A stretch of 5,605 nucleotides of DNA from a bacterium (GTDB lineage Bacteria; Cyanobacteriota; Vampirovibrionia; Gastranaerophilales; Gastranaerophilaceae), in the NCBI GenBank assembly GCA_017477685.1, contig JAFUUT010000084.1:1-5605 (forward strand). Reading direction: 5' to 3'. The translations under genes and the position numbers were made by a program. Below, one piece after another: positions 5,368 to 5,605 of the stretch. Position 1 is the first letter of the stretch, and each line of letters opens with the position of its first letter. The notes beneath the pieces are model-generated. The model did no database searches. It was not told where the DNA came from and was given only the letters and a program-made list of their open reading frames with translations.

Positions 5368-5605
5368 CTTTCAAAAGCTCCGTTAGTTCTATCAATGAAG
5401 TTCTGTAATTATTATCATCAAGACTACTAAGCGATAATAAAGCCTTCTCAAGATAATTATTTAACAAAGAATGAGTTTTTTCAATACCTGAGGACAAATC
5501 ATCCGCCCCGCCGGAATAAATAACAGGAGCATTATATATTCCCTCTGCAATATCATTTCCATGGGGTTTAGAAACATCGGACTCAGACAAATTAATCAAA
5601 TCATC
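5360..5605 (-). CDS. Polyprenyl diphosphate synthase, C-terminal fragment (runs off the window)
   Basis: The last 81 residues of an all-trans polyprenyl diphosphate synthase, which chains isopentenyl diphosphate units to make precursors for quinone side chains or other lipids. The fragment opens with DDLIN, the position of the second Asp-rich, magnesium-binding motif. SKPHGNDIAEGIYNAPVIYS follows, equivalent to the family's GKPxGxDLxxGxxTLPxI segment. The C-terminal helices (LNNYLEKALLSLSSL, then TSLIELTELL) match the family's end. The fifth position of the DDxxD motif is Asn, and the loop before KP is about two residues short, so it is a somewhat divergent member. Chain length cannot be judged because the first Asp-rich motif lies outside the window. 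The true start is upstream of 5605; an in-frame TTG at 5599 is not a believable start. The stop overlaps the lepB start by 8 bp. Confidence 0.88.
   Translation of the reverse strand, partial: DDLINLSESDVSKPHGNDIAEGIYNAPVIYSGGADDLSSGIEKTHSLLNNYLEKALLSLSSLDDNNYRTSLIELTELLKDE

Noticed and set aside
5360..5599. Reading the minus-strand end fragment as a complete 79-residue gene starting at TTG 5599
   Set aside because: The frame stays open through DD to the window edge, and the sequence is clearly the C-terminal part of a polyprenyl diphosphate synthase, so it is cut by the window rather than a small gene.
1..5605. Recoded TGA (alternative genetic code), suspected because no gene here ends in TGA
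   Set aside because: No in-frame TGA interrupts any gene and tryptophans are encoded by TGG. Only eight stop codons are seen, so absence of TGA is not informative in AT-rich DNA.

Overview
This is a low-G+C bacterial window (roughly one third G+C by eye) of tightly packed, ordinary chromosomal genes plus two small orphan genes. Every complete gene ends in TAA or TAG, and no TGA stop is used. The envelope-linked genes (signal peptidase I, a polyprenyl diphosphate synthase, a multi-pass membrane protein) show only that it is a bacterium. The AT-rich style and the orphan proteins suggest a gut or environmental lineage such as Vampirovibrionia/Gastranaerophilales ('Melainabacteria'). That placement is a guess; no rRNA or other phylogenetic marker is present.

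Left, plus strand (1-3332): a probable operon of four genes. They are a single-domain cytosolic parvulin prolyl isomerase, a three-domain Xaa-Pro aminopeptidase (TTG start 4 bp after the isomerase), a SpoU/TrmH-family rRNA/tRNA 2'-O-methyltransferase (overlapping the aminopeptidase stop by 1 bp), and, 14 bp on, an unrecognised protein with three N-terminal membrane helices and a C-terminal domain. The first two both act on Xaa-Pro bonds. The fourth has a pattern loosely like the ring-building domains of FliF/YscJ-type proteins.

Middle, plus strand (3333-4381): two short orphan genes, each behind a roughly 100-bp AT-rich intergenic region with its own ribosome binding site. The first encodes a one-helix membrane protein whose 55-residue tail carries 19 Lys/Arg and no Asp/Glu, including a Lys-Pro repeat. 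The second encodes a soluble, Gln-rich, acidic protein with a likely coiled coil. Their upstream regions share a similar 12-bp inverted repeat at nearly the same distance from the start codon, so common regulation is possible.

Right, minus strand (4405-5605): signal peptidase I (lepB) with all catalytic boxes intact and an unusually long N-terminal extension containing an internal repeat. Upstream of it, overlapping by 8 bp, is the C-terminal end of a polyprenyl diphosphate synthase that runs off the window. The convergent gene sets meet at one very compact bidirectional terminator, with only 23 bp between the stop codons.

I found no RNA gene, CRISPR array, insertion sequence, attachment site or origin. 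No clearly new multi-gene system is evident. The best candidates for something undescribed are the two orphan genes with their shared upstream element, the membrane protein at 2613-3332, and the LepB extension.
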